Origin: Odobenus rosmarus divergens
Lineage: Eukaryota > Chordata > Mammalia > Carnivora > Odobenidae
Direction: 5' to 3'
NCBI RefSeq assembly: GCF_000321225.1
Contig: NW_004451402.1
Location: 299,961 to 363,960, forward strand
Length of the DNA: 64,000 nt
The notes under the pieces were generated by a model. That model did not search any database. It worked only from the letters and a program-made list of their open reading frames with translations, and had not been told where the DNA came from. This document shows positions 22,480-33,680 of this stretch, piece by piece. How positions within the stretch are numbered: the first letter of the stretch is position 1; each line of letters begins with the position of its first letter. The translations under genes were made by a program, and so were the position numbers.

Positions 22480-22670
22480 GTCATGCACCATGTGGACCAA
22501 TGGGCTACCTCACCTGGGGAGCTTCCAAAAGTACTGATACCTGGATGCCATCCCAGCAAGACTAAAGCAGAATCTCAGGAAGTGGGAAGGGAACCTGGGC
22601 TGCATGGCTCTAAAGGGAGCCACCAAGTGCTTGCAAGGCAGTTAGGGTTGAGAAATACTATTAGAGGGAT
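22480..22670 (+). mobile_element. MER5-type hAT-Charlie fragment
   Basis: 'cacctggggagcttccaaaagtactgatacctggatgccatccc', 'gcagaatctcaggaagtggg' and the 'gagaaatacta' end match MER5 order. Confidence 0.7.
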
Positions 22671-22684
22671 TGGGGGATTGAAGC

Positions 22685-23065
22685 ATGTTCCGTCCCCTTC
22701 CCAAATTCATGTTTACCTTGAACCAGAGTATGCGACCTTATTTGGTCCTTGCAGAGGTAATTAGCTGAGTTCCTGCTAGTGTAGGGTGGGCCCTGAGTCC
22801 AATGACTGGGGTCCTTAGAAGAAGAGGGGAGGATATGTAGAGGTGCACATAGAGGAGGGGGTCATGTGAAGATGGAGAGAGCACTGGCATGACGCCACCA
22901 TGAGCCAGAGAATGCCTGGGGTCGTGAGAGGCTGGAGAGGCAAGGAAGGATCCTTGATCCTTTGATTTCTAGCTTCTGGCCTCTAGGACTATGAGAAAAT
23001 AAATTTCTGTCATTTTAAGCCACCTAGTTTGCTGGTAATTCCAACAGGCCTAGGAAATGAATACA
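22685..23065 (+). mobile_element. ERVL-MaLR (MLT1/MST-class) LTR
   Basis: Blocks in order: 'ttcatgtttaccttgaacc', 'gaccttatttggtccttgcagagg', 'gggtgggccctgagtccaatgactggggtccttagaagaag', 'catgtgaagatgg', 'cttctggcctctaggactatgagaaaataaatttctgtc', 'aagccacctagtttgctggtaatt'. The AATAAA is the LTR's own poly-A signal. No internal region adjoins. Confidence 0.85.
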
Positions 23066-23479
23066 GGGGGGATTTATAATTCCTGACTTATAGGGCCTTT
23101 TTTACAAAGGTGCAAACAGATTTATATGCAAAGAATCTCATTAGGGGCTTGTGTTCTCATAAGGGGGGAGCAGAGCAGAGCCTTTTTCCCTCTGGGTAGC
23201 TGCAGAGACTTAGATTCCTCAAAGAAGGGGCCCTGTGGGGGTGGGGAGGCTGTACAGCACCTAGTGGAATGTTCCCTCGGTGGGTAAGAGGACGTGTTTG
23301 CACAAGAGTCCATCAGCATAGGGAGTGTGCCTACCATCTGGTCTGTCAGAGCAGGGGCAGGCACAGCTGTGATTGCTCATCCTCAGTGAGGCTGACCCTA
23401 AAGCACAACCAACGGTATATACTGTAAATCTCCTTGGCCTTCTCCAGAGGTTGTGCCGCCACTTTGCAGGTGACTGTCA
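23066..23479. other. Unassigned stretch before the ERVL remnant
   Basis: Not recognised; may contain decayed retroviral sequence upstream of the better-matched pol region. No open frame over 80 residues. Confidence 0.3.
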
Positions 23480-25357
23480 TTAAGAAAGGGGAACTAGTGA
23501 GACTTTGGGGGAACTGTTGGATACTGGCTGTGAGACGACACTACCTCCTAGGGACTCAAAATGCTACGATGGCCCATCAGCCAGAGTAGCAGATTGTTGT
23601 GGTCAAGTGGTTAACCATTATTGTGGTCAAGTGGTTAACCAGGGTTTTGCTTCAGGTCCATTTCACAGTGGGCCAAGTGTGTCCCTGAACCTATCCTGTG
23701 CTTATGTCCCCAGTTCTGGGGTCCATAACTGGAACATACATACTCAGCAACTGGCAGAGCCCCCACATTGTTTTCTTGACCCATGGAATGACCTAAAGGC
23801 TACTTTGGTGGGAAAGGCCAAGTCGAAGATTCTAGAATGGCCTCAGAAGCATTATGGCATTCCTGGAGGGACTGCAGTCCTACAAAGACTTGAAAGTCAG
23901 GGTTAGAGAATCCTACCGTATTTCCATTTCACTTGCCTGTTTGGCCTGTGCAGAAGACAGATGGATTTTAGGAACCAACAGTGGATCATCGTACACTCAA
24001 TCAGTTGGTGACTTCGACTGCAGTTGCTTATCCAGATATGTACATTTTTCACATCCTCTAGCATCCGGCATGCAGTTATTAAGCTTGCAGATGCTTCTTC
24101 CCCTCTGTACGTGTTAGTAAAGGTTAGCAGCAGCAGTGTGCCTTTAGCTGGCAGGGCTAGCAATGTACCTTCACTGAACTAACTCATCTCTAGTCCTCTG
24201 TCATAATCTAAGCTACAGGGCTCTTGCTTGTCCCTCTATTCCATGAGACATCATACTGATCTACTACACTGATGACCATTGATGACATCATGCTGATTGG
24301 ACCTAGTGAGCAAGAAGTAAGTTGGAGAAAACTGACCTAGACACTTTGATAAGACGTATGTATAACAGAGGGTGGAAATAGATCACACAAAAATTTAGGA
24401 ACCTTTATCTCAGTGAAAATTTCTAGGGGTTCAATGCTCTAAAACATGCCAAAAGAGAAGTTTCTGCATCTAGCACTTCCTCCACTAAGAAGAAGACACA
24501 AAATCTAGCGGGCCTTTATGGATCTTGAAGGCAGCATGCACTTCATTTGGTCATGTCAACTGAATCATTTGTTGAATGACCCAAAAACCTGCCAGTTGTG
24601 AGTGGGTCCCATAACAAAGGAAGGCTCTGCTGTAGATGGCTTTGCAAGCTGTACTGACAATTTGGCCTTGGGACAAAGGATATTTTCTGACACTTGATGT
24701 GCCTCTGACACATAGATGCTACACTGAGACTTGGGCAGCCCCTTGTAAATGAATCAGAGGGAAAGTCTTTAGGATTTTGGAGCATAACCATGCCATTCTG
24801 TAGATAACTATTCATTTGAAAAATAGCTTTTGGCTCGTTACAAGGCCATAGAGACTGAGTCCCTATGTCTGTATAGAGAAGAGACTGAACACTTGACCTT
24901 GGAATCTGTACTGCCCATTGTGAACTGAGGGTTTTCTGACAGCCTTCTATCATCAGGTGGAAGTAAGATGTACACTATCAGGCTCAGGCAGGTCCTAAAG
25001 ACACATGTAAGCTTTACAAAGCAGTGGCTCAGATTCTCATGGCTCCTAGTTCTGCTATGTTGCATCCTTTCTCTCAGTGTCCACTTATGACATCACTGGG
25101 AGTCCTTACGACCAGTTTACTGAGAAGAAAAAACTTCAGTCTTAGTTTAGAAATGGTTTTGCATGACATGGCCATCCAAAGATGGATGACGTAACACATG
25201 GGCTTTTGTATGCTACTTTAGGGAGAGACTTAGTAGGTCTTTGGTTGTGTGATGGAAGTTGCACCATGTTGGGTGAAAACATACTTTTACTATCATCCTT
25301 ACTTGGGAATAAAAATGATTTCAAAAGGTATATACGGACATGTCATTGAAAGGGAGT
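23480..25357 (+). pseudogene. Decayed class III (ERVL-type) endogenous retrovirus, pol region
   Basis: Plus-strand remnant resembling the ERV3-16/ERVL group internal sequence. Codons resembling the reverse transcriptase YxDD catalytic site are visible near 24250-24300, next to a small local duplication. Downstream text at 24460-25130 follows the RNase H/connection part of this family. Stops and frameshifts are everywhere and the longest frame is about 130 residues, so it cannot be functional. A 24-base tandem duplication lies at 23594-23641. An LTR16-like terminus follows directly, giving internal-to-3'-LTR order. Confidence 0.65.
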
Positions 25358-25893
25358 GGACTGTGGTGGTTTTGTACTGTGTCAACTTGGCTAAGCTGGA
25401 AATATGTTCCCAAGAATCAGTGTGTGGGTGTGAGTTAGAGCCACTCAAGGAAAGACTGCATGATGTTTGAAAGGTGGAAAGAAAGCAGCCATTACTTTCT
25501 GAAGATGGTTGTGTTAGATGTGGTGAGAGACAAATGTAGAGACATGAGTGGGTTCCAGACTATTTCTTTCTGCTCCTCAATGAGAGCCTGTCAGACAGTT
25601 GCCGGTGGGGCCTACCTTGCCCTTCCTTTGCCTCACTCCATGTCTAGCTCATCTTCCTGATGGCTGGTCCTGCTGGTCACCAGTGAGCCAGGCCTGCCTT
25701 CCACAGGCTTCTCCACTGGCTTTTCTCCGCCATCCCACATCCGTAGATGGATGTGCCTGGTCCAGCAACTCTGGCAAATGCTGACTTGTCCATTGGTGCC
25801 GTGCCTCCGCAGTTCTGGTTAAGACTCCCTCTTTCGGAGCCTTATTTCTCTAGCTTTCCCACAATTGTGTGAAGTTTTATTTCTCTAATACAT
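25358..25893 (+). mobile_element. LTR16-like ERVL LTR (3' LTR of the remnant)
   Basis: Begins near 'tggactgtggtggttttgtactgtgtcaacttggctaagctgg', passes through CT-rich text ('gagccaggcctgccttccacaggc'), and ends 'ctttcccacaattgtgtgaagttttatttctctaata'. This agrees with LTR16-type LTRs, the known partners of ERV3-16 internal sequence. Confidence 0.6.
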
Positions 25894-26734
25894 AAGAATT
25901 TGGTATCCTGAGCTTGGGAGAGAGGGAAAAAGTCACCAAATCTTTGAAGAAATGATGGCAAATCTGGCCATTGTCATGGGAACACGGCAGGAACCAGGTC
26001 ACTGAACTGTCTGTCTGCCTTTTCTGCCTTTGCTACCCTGAGGGCACATGCTGGCACACATCTCAGTAGAAGACTTATGTGTGAAGTTTCCAGCTCAGTG
26101 ATCTGAACCTGAATGTATACTTTTAGGCTGAGAGAAAATTGTGAAAACAGATTCACAGATACAGATTCACAGCTCCACCTTAGCAGACAGTAGGAGCCCC
26201 ACACACCAATCTTGGCAATCTGAGTTTGAGGAAAGTTATGTAATAATGTCAACAGTAAAATCTTGTGTGTGGGATGGAGAAAGGAAGCTTCCAGAGTATG
26301 TCAGTGGGCGGACTGTTGAGGTCTAAATCTCAAGCAGTCATATTAACTTGAAGTTTAGCAATAAGCAACATGTGAGTTGGGAGCCTCAGGGAAAACTGTT
26401 GAAACATGCGTCTGGAGTCTTCAAATGCCATTAGGTAACCATTTTAAAACTTTTTACCCCCTAAGCCCCTAAATATATGCCCATGGAACTGGGATCGGAA
26501 AAGCAGACTTCTAAGATAAATTTGGAAAGATTTCTTATCTAGACCCCCAAACAAGCAAACAAAACCCAGGACCCTGTAAGGGTGCACTCTGGGTTTCTGG
26601 AAGGTCTTAGTTGGAGAGATCCTTAAAGCTGGAACTATTAGGAAATTAATTGAACACCATTGAATGTGGCTATGTTTCCAGGGCAAGGGGGCTTTTTAAT
26701 GTTTAAATCAGAGAGAGCTTAGTTACTAAACCAG
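25894..26734. other. Single-copy non-coding stretch
   Basis: Unrecognised. A 14-base imperfect direct repeat (acagattcacagat/acagattcacagct) lies at 26147-26174. No exon-like frame. Confidence 0.4.
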
Positions 26735-26910
26735 AGTGTGGCGCTTTTGTAAGAACTCTGACAAAATCAGGAAATCTAAGTTCTCATCTGGGTGTTCCCA
26801 GAAGAGTCACTTATTCTCTTTAGATCAAAGTTTATTCATCTGTAAGACAAACAGGTTGGGCTAGATCAGAGGATAGATTAATCTCCCGATTCAGCTCTAA
26901 TCAACTGGAG
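26735..26910 (+). mobile_element. MIR SINE
   Basis: 'ggaaatctaagttctcatctggg', 'gaagagtcacttattctctttag', 'gtttattcatctgtaag' and 'ggttgggctagatcagagg' are in MIR order. Confidence 0.6.
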
Positions 26911-27004
26911 ACTTCAGGGCTGAGGGGAAGTGTTCTGGGGATGACGTCTGCCTTGGCCCTAATTTAACAAGAAGCTTGTAATTTAACAAGAACCAACTCT
27001 TTAG

Positions 27005-27200
27005 ACCAGGATCTTGATGTTCAGCCTCACCACTTACCCGCTTTGTGATTCAGCTTCCATGTCCTCAATTTTAAAACGGAGGTACTGTACTACCTCCATG
27101 ATACGGTGCTGGGCAAGGCTAAATCAAGGGCCTGTCAAATACATAGAACAGTGCCCTGGGACACGGCAGGTGGTCAGTGAAAGTTGGCCATTAGTGTTAA
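27005..27200 (+). mobile_element. MIR SINE
   Basis: 'cctcaccacttacccgctttgtgattcag', 'ttccatgtcctcaattttaaaacggagg' and 'aatacatagaacagtgccctgggacacggcaggtggtcag' give the near full MIR layout. Confidence 0.65.
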
Positions 27201-27264
27201 TAGTAGTTTATATGTTCCTGACTCTCTGGGTCCCAAATGCCTTTCTGTGCTCTGATGACAGAAC

Positions 27265-27415
27265 CAACTGGGTGCATTTAAAAACTACTGATTTCTGAAT
27301 TTCAAAACTGGAGACTTTAGTTCCATAGGTCCAGTTTGGGAACAGGGATCCGTATTTCTAGAAATATTTTCAGGTGACAATGACTGGTAGCCTTGTTTTA
27401 AAATCCGTGCTCTAG
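27265..27415. mobile_element. Possible MER5-like fragment
   Basis: 'gggaacagggatccgtatttctagaaatattttcaggtgacaatgactgg' loosely resembles a MER5 interior. Weak. Confidence 0.3.
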
Positions 27416-27418
27416 CCA

Positions 27419-27440
27419 ACACACACACACACACACACAC
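27419..27440. repeat. (AC)11 microsatellite
   Basis: Eleven uninterrupted AC dinucleotides; likely length-polymorphic. Confidence 0.95.
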
Positions 27441-27559
27441 TCAGGTTAACACTCTCACACACTCCATCTAGGTAATGATGTCAATTTAAACGTAGAATTG
27501 CAATTTGAAAAAGAAAAAATTCCTTAGTCTCATAATAAATTGAGTTTATTTATCATACC

Positions 27560-28330
27560 CCTATCTCTTTTAAAGGATTTGAAGCAGCAGAAAGTGCTCT
27601 ATACCACACCAAGTAAGCCTCAATGAAAATTTCTTCATCTGACTTTCAAAAAGACTGAGGGCAAGGCTCACTTGGAGGAATGCGGTGGAGACGTCCGGCA
27701 TCTGGACATTCCTTCCGCATGATGGCACACATCTGTCTCTTTGGAATAAGGAGAACATTTCCCTTCCAGTTTCCCTCCAGATGTCTGAGGATGTGAAGCT
27801 ACAGCCCAAGAGGTGAGCCATTTATCAAGCTTTACTGACTAATTAAAAGCCAGAGCTTGGCAGAACCCTCGCTGGATTCCTTATCCTCATCGTGCATAAA
27901 TGCGCAGGACCTGCAGGGCCGGCCTTCCATCAAACAGACGGTGGACTTTTTTGCTCCCTGCACTTTATATGTACACGCCTGAGAGGCCCAGAATGAAGTG
28001 AGCGATTGGTGTGCAAGTGCAAATAGGCGTCCTGGAGCAGACAGATGGGTGGACTGTTATCTGGCTTCTATAGACTCCAAATGCAGCTAATACCATTCAA
28101 ATTCCTGCCCAGCTATGCTGTGCCTTCTCAAGGTTGTTGAAATTGAATTCAAAAGCCAAAAACACATGCTGGCCCAGCTCAAAGAGCAACTGCCGATTGC
28201 AAACACATGGCTTAGCAATGCATAAGATGCTCTGGGGTGACATTTGGGGTTGTTGATTAAGTGGGATAATCAAAGAAACATCATTCAAAACCCCTGCCCT
28301 TGCCCATAAGCACACATCCAAAATAATTTT
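27560..28330. other. Repeat-free block, candidate conserved non-coding element
   Basis: About 770 bases with no recognised repeat, balanced composition and scattered CpGs ('ggagacgtccggcatc', 'catcgtgcataaatgcgcagg', 'cagacggtgg', 'gcaaataggcgtcctgg'). It also has homeobox- and TCF-like AT words ('gttgattaag', 'ataatcaaag', 'aaattgaattcaaaag'). Open frames are short. Long CpG-retaining blocks amid old repeats often prove to be distal enhancers; that is inference only. Confidence 0.35.
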
Positions 28331-30334
28331 TAAATTTTAAAAGAAAGCACTAAGAAAAAAAGAAGCACTAAGTAAAATAAAGATCTCTGATGAAAATACT
28401 CAATGGTCCAAAGATGGAAACTAAAATTTGAGTTTGAGTTTTACAGAGGTCAGTGGAAAACACCACTTAAAGCAAGATGCTGTGTAGTTAGGAGTTCTTG
28501 CAGCCTTGGGTGCAATTTCTGAAACAAGGGAGGTTAAGATCTTTGGCCAGGAAGAATCCAGTACAGGTATCCTTAGGCAACAGCAAAAGAAAAAAAGATC
28601 ATGCTGGACACATGTCTGCTTCATCATTCGACAGTGCGTGTGGACACCAGGCTAGGGCCAAACTAAATACCTGCACTCGGAAAATACCCACTGGGCTCAG
28701 AAGGGGAGAGGGGGGAGGTGGTCAAAGATAGCCTGTAGGCCTCCTCCAAAATCCCAGCTTGGAAACACTTTGTTACAGCAAGTATCCGTGGTTTTAGGGT
28801 TGTGCGGGTGAAATCAGAACCAAGAAGGTGGTCCCGCCACGTGGAGGAAATGAAAATGTGCTGCACAGAAATCCTTAGAAAGGCTGCTGGCACTCAGGCA
28901 ATTTCATTCTTGTGGAGTATTTTCTTTTAGTGCATGCCATTAAAAGAGCCCCCGGCTGCGAGAGGTAGCGCGGGTGGGCAGAGAGTGCCCTCGCTTGGCT
29001 CTTGGGGCTGTGTGCTCAGACTTGCTGCTGACTCCCTGCAACTTTGGGGACACACCCCATCTTCGCGGTCTCCCGTTTCTGTTCATCTTCTTCAGCAGAT
29101 TCCCTTCGCAGGAGGGTTCTGCATCTTTCCCCTCTTCCGTCTTTCTTGTCTGTAACCACGTTCCTGCTGAATAAATCAACCTGTGTATCCTCACTGACAT
29201 TCTCTGAAACCCTTCGAAACGTACTAGCAGCAGGCAGAGTGTGTGTTTGAGGAGGGACGCATGGGTTACACTGCTGCGGATAGATTGAGACGGGGACAAA
29301 AAACGTGTAGACAGATGTCTCTCTCTTTCTACTTTTCTATTGCATAGCTTTTTCTGAGGTTTGGTCTGGTTGGAGCTGAGCTGAGCATCAGGACATTCTG
29401 AAATCAGAAGGCAAGGAAGTAAATGCAATCAGCACAGATTTCTTTTGCTCCCACCTCATCCTGAGTGCTGGGCGGGCCCTGGTGCTGGTGACTGTTGTCT
29501 GAAGCAGCATTTCCCAAAGTGTGCCCCATCCCAGAATGCGCCGCAAGATGGCCAAGCTCTGGGCTGTGCCTGGGTCACTTCTCAGCAAGTCACTGTGCCC
29601 GTTGGTGGGTCCTGCGGCAGAGAGAGCAGCTGGACTGCATTTAACTAAGAATTCTCCAAATGGACTCTCCAAAACTCTTCCTTTTTGGAAACATACATAT
29701 AAACTTACGCGTGTGTGAAGAACGCATTTGTACTCTTGCAAGTAATCGGGAAGGTTGGAAAAGACCCTCTACCCGGTTAGCAGCCAACACTGCCCAGATT
29801 CAGGGAAGGAATGTGGGTGCAGGTGGGGCCCCCAGGGCCATTCTCAATCTCAGTTCATTTCCCAGTGGATTTTCAACCACTTTTTTCATTATCATCTCCC
29901 TTAGGAGAAAAATTAGATTAAATTAAAATTCTCCCTATCGAGGGAAATGAAATACTGAGAAGTAAGCTTTTGATGGTAGCACTGAGATTCAGAGGGCCAC
30001 AAACTGTTATAGTATCTGTGTTCTTTGGCTTCAAAGAATTCATTTGTGCCCCATTAGAGGTAATGTCTCCTACCTTGAGAATGCATGCTTTGGAGGTCCA
30101 AGCAAATGTTCCAACACATTTACCTGGTTTAGAGGGGTTATACCTGGCATCCTCGTTTTCTTTTGCTGGGACAGGTGGGAGTAGGGAGGTTGGAGGGGTA
30201 AGAAGAACAGAGGATGTGGCCCATTGTTGCCGTGGATTCCAAGCAAATTAGGAATGAATTTCTCGGTTTCTGATAGAGATAACAGATACAAGAATTATTA
30301 ATGCATGGAGGGGATATGGAATAGGTTTTAAGAG
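28331..30334. other. Single-copy, with a possible unclassified LTR-like segment
   Basis: 28930-29430 has CT-rich text with 'gctgaataaatcaacctgtgtatcc', an AATAAA placed as in LTR R-U5, but no family is recognised. At 29505-29680 'agcagcatttcccaaagtgtgcc' recalls hAT-Charlie ends. The 162-aa minus-strand frame at 28940-29428 has no domain and overlaps plus-strand frames. No gene supported. Confidence 0.35.
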
Positions 30335-30530
30335 GAAGGGTTCAATTTTAGTTCTATTTATTGTTGGCTGGCTAACCTTAGGCAAGTTACTTAACCTCCC
30401 TGGGCTTTACTTTCTCAGTCTGTACATTGGGAATAGTATGACCTCACTGGGTTTTTGTGAATATTTAATGATAAAATACATGAGATGTGCTTAGGATAGT
30501 GCCTGGGACCTAGTTAGTTTTATTGGAGTC
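30335..30530 (+). mobile_element. MIR SINE
   Basis: 'ggctaaccttaggcaagttacttaacctccctgggctttactttctcagtctgtacattgggaatagta' then 'tgagatgtgcttaggatagtgcctgggacctag': a clear plus-strand MIR. Confidence 0.8.
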
Positions 30531-30532
30531 CC

Positions 30533-30753
30533 CATTTACTCATTTTTTTTAAATTTTTTTTTAAATTTTATTTATTTATTCATGAGAGACAGAGGGGGAG
30601 AGAGAGAGAGAGAAGCAGAGGGAGAAGCAGGCTCCCAAGGAGCAGGGAGCCCGATGCGGGACTTGACCCCAGGACCCTGGGATCATGACCTGAGCCGAAG
30701 GCAGACGCTTAACCATCTGAGCCACCCAGGCGCCCTCATTTACTCATTTTTTT
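30533..30753 (-). mobile_element. CAN-type tRNA-Lys SINE with exact 17-base duplication
   Basis: Body 30550-30736: A-tail complement, GA tract, 'aggagcagggagcccgatgcggg', head ending 'ggttaagcgtctg' (reverse) and 'gccacccaggcgcc'. The exact duplication catttactcattttttt is at 30533-30549 and 30737-30753. The clean duplication and near-consensus head suggest a recent insertion. Confidence 0.95.
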
Positions 30754-31009
30754 GTAAGTAATTTTTAATCTGATTACCTAATTTCAGGCATGTCAAGTAA
30801 TAATAAGTAAGTGTTCCTAAGTAAAACTTTTATATTTTTGCTTATTGGGGGGTGGGGTGCGTGGGGTGGTGGTGCTGATTTCTCCTTTAAGGAATGGTTG
30901 ATAGCAGGAATTCTTGGCTCTTGCCACTGGTAAATAGGAGAGTTGTATTACGGTAACATTTTCCTGCAGTCTCCTAGTTAGGTCATTTTGTCAGCCATGA
31001 AGTTATTAG

Positions 31010-31150
31010 GAACCCAAATTTTAAATCTTGGCTCTATTGCTTAAAACCTGTGCCTCAGTTTCCTCTTCAGTGAAGTGGGAGCAATCATGCCTGGCTCATA
31101 GCCATTGTGATTTGATGAGGTAATGCATGTCAGAGCATTGTGATTTCCTT
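31010..31150 (+). mobile_element. MIR SINE
   Basis: 'ttaaatcttggctctattgc', 'cctgtgcctcagtttcctcttcagtgaagtgggagcaatcatgcctggctcatagcc', 'ttgatgaggtaatgcatgtcagagc'. Confidence 0.75.
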
Positions 31151-31689
31151 TCTAGCCCTGCTAGGGACTTATATATTATCGACTGAACATCAATTACCAC
31201 CACCCTTCCTCTTGCTAACACAACTTGTTAGCAAGCGTGTCTATCTAGTCTTAGAAAACTAGCCAGGGCAGTCCACATGTCTTCAGTGGCACTGACTTCA
31301 CCCCCAAGTGTAGTCCAAGCTGGTTGGCCCAGAGTGCACCCTTGGGCCATGTGTAGGGAGGCGTGCTGTCTCCCGCCAGGTGCGAACAAAAACACATGTG
31401 GCCCCTGTTGCTGCTGGCCTTCATCTCATAACCATGGGTCACCTGCTTAGGATAAAGCCAGTAGGGTGGAAGTGGGACAGGGAGATAAGAGAGGCTTGCA
31501 TTTCTGATGGCAGTGCTGAGTCACTTAGCAGCCAGCCCTGATACTCTTCCTCCCACGGGACTTCCTGTCATGTGTGATAATAAGAAATAGCACATTTCTT
31601 TATTGTGTAAGGAAGTTTGAGTGCAGGTTAAAAGCATCCCAATGAATACATCTATTTTCCAAAAATCATTCCAACTTCGGATTTGATTC
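31151..31689. other. Unassigned; LTR-like tail at 31400-31640
   Basis: 'gggacttcctgtcatgtgtgataataag', 'catttctttattgtgtaaggaagtttgagtgcaggtt' resembles the 3' end of an old LTR ('...aataaatttccttattgtttaagcc.gtttgagt'). Family not certain. Confidence 0.35.
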
Positions 31690-32190
31690 TATCCACTCAC
31701 TCTTCTACTTTTTCATTCAGTTATGTTTCCTGAGCCTTTGTGTGAATAGTGCCACACCACACAGTGGGAAACACAAGGATTTAATGTTCAGCCTAGATCC
31801 CCAAGAAACTTAAATTCAATATGATCTTCCTGTGGGCAGGAAGGTCATGGATGAAGCCACTAGTGGAGGAGGACCCTTTTAGGAGGGGCTCACATGAGAC
31901 AAGGCACTGAGGCAGGACCACGGGTTGGTTTTCTGGGGGGACAATGGCAGGTTAGTTTGGTTGGAGAATTCATATAAGACAGATAAGACCAGAATCTAGG
32001 AAATCTTGAACTAGCAAGGAATTAGCCTGAGGAGTTTGAATTGTTTTTAAAAAGGAAATAAAAACTAATTGAAGACTTTTGAGGTATAGAGTAACAGGAT
32101 GAACTTGATATTTTAGGAAGAGTAAATTGACAGACTTGTGGAACTGAGAAACAGAGGTTGGAGAGAGAAGGGCCAGTTTGGAGGGTCTAT
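31690..32190 (-). mobile_element. L2, minus strand
   Basis: Reverse L2 order: 'ttcattcagttatgtttcctgagcc', 'ggagggg..cacatgagacaaggcactgaggcagg', then 'gaattagcctgaggagtttgaattg' and 'gagtaacaggatgaacttgatattttaggaagag'. Strongly diverged. Confidence 0.5.
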
Positions 32191-32831
32191 TACCTATGCC
32201 CTGCCCTCCCCCACCCTGATTCCTTTTGAAGTGAGAAAGGTGTCCAGGACCCCGTAGTGACATTCGTGTTTCCGGTGATAGTCTCAGGTTATTATCAGTA
32301 AGACCCACTCTTGAACTAAAGTACGATATAAGGACGTGAGGTTTTTTTTTAATTTTGTAATGTAGAAGATTTATTTTAATTTTGTTTCATTTCTCTTTAT
32401 CTCATGTGCATGGAGTTCAGTTCATTACACTGCTCAGCTCATGGCAACTGGGAGGATTGAAGGAGGGTTCTTTCTTAGTTTATTATTCTGTAGTAAACCA
32501 GCCCATAATTCAGGTGGTTGGTTTCTTTATTGCCATTGTCTTTTCTGTGTTTATCCATATTCTTAAACATTTAAGATCAGCCTTTAGCTAGGTGAGAAAA
32601 ATAAACCTCTGCCCAAGTCAGAGCAAGGTCTACTCTTCCAGATCATCAGATTTGCAAAGCCTGAGTATCTGATAATCACCTTCTAGTGTACTTCATGATC
32701 TGATTTACTGCATTCATTACAAACATGGGCAACTTTACAGTCATATGATTAAATAGTGTTCATCCAGTTAAAAAAAACCTCAAGACTTTTCTGTAACTGA
32801 TTAGCAATTGTCCATATGCCCATCTCCCACG
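32191..32831. other. Single-copy non-coding stretch
   Basis: AT-rich, T runs at 32342-32350. The 69-aa hydrophobic frame at 32382-32591 has no context. Nothing recognised. Confidence 0.4.
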
Positions 32832-33045
32832 CTTTTTTTAATTTTTAAATTTATTTATTTGACAGAGAGAGAGAGAGAGCGAGAGCGTGAGAGAGTACAA
32901 GCAGGGGGAGTAGCAGACAGAGGGAGAGGGAGAAGCAGGCTCCCCGCTGAGCAGGGAGCCTGATGCGGGGCTCAATCCTAGGACCCTGGGATCATGACCT
33001 GAGCTGAAGTCAGACACTCAACTGACTGAGCCGCCCAGGTGTCCC
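32832..33045 (-). mobile_element. CAN-type tRNA-Lys SINE, no clear duplication
   Basis: (ttta)n complement tail, (GA)n tract, 'ctccccgctgagcagggagcctgatgcggggctc', and a head ending 'gactgagccgcccaggtgtccc'. Substitutions in the conserved head (gccgcccaggtgt for gccacccaggcgc) and no visible target-site duplication suggest an older copy. Confidence 0.93.
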
Positions 33046-33084
33046 AGCAGTGACATTAGTTTTAATTGCTTCTTTCCAAGTGTG

Positions 33085-33160
33085 TATTCATTCCTTCATT
33101 TAGGTATATGACGAACATTTGAGCGTCGGCCGCATGTTGCATCTGTTACCAAATGTGGCA
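33085..33160 (-). mobile_element. L2-like 3' tail, minus
   Basis: 'gtattcattccttcatttaggtatatgacgaacatttgagcg' resembles the reverse L2 tail. Short and diverged. Confidence 0.3.
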
Positions 33161-33249
33161 GCCACTCTGAATCCACTTCATTCCTTCCTTTCACTGTTCA
33201 ATGTGGATATTGTGCCCGATGCTCCCCCGAGATTGCTCCCAGCTGTCAG

Positions 33250-33680
33250 ACCCCATGGGAGCCCTACCTTGCACCATGCCTAGGTGCTGTTGGGTTGATC
33301 ACCACTCCCTGAACTGCTTCCCTTGACCACTGTGAAATTTTGCTTTTCTAACTCTCTGATGACTTACTTCTTAAATGGAATTCTTTGGACTTCTGGCCTT
33401 GGTACTCTTTCTTTCTGAAGCTATAACCCTAGCTGGGTTGTCTCATCCCGTGTGTCCATGACTCCCACATCTGTCTCTCAAGGCTGGCCTTTCCCTGGAG
33501 ATCTGTCTTTTGCCCCCACTCTACCCCAGCGTGCCGATGGGGGGTCACCTCTCAGTCTTTAGCTGAAAAATGAAGCCGTTGTCTTCCCCAAACCTTCTCT
33601 CTTCCCATATTTTTGCCCTGGCTAATGGAGCTCACCACCAAAGTCAGCTGATCCACCATAGGGTATATCCATGAGACAGA
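33250..33680 (+). mobile_element. L2 fragment
   Basis: 'tccatgactcccacatctgtctctcaaggctggcctttccctggagatctg' and 'gaagccgttgtcttccccaaacc' follow L2 ('gactcccaaatctctatctccagcctggacctctc...catcttccccccaaacc'). Confidence 0.6.

Noticed and set aside
28940..29428. 162-aa open frame on the minus strand, one of the longest in the window
   Set aside because: No domain, low-complexity basic/serine-rich composition, and plus-strand frames over the same bases; expected by chance in GC-rich DNA.
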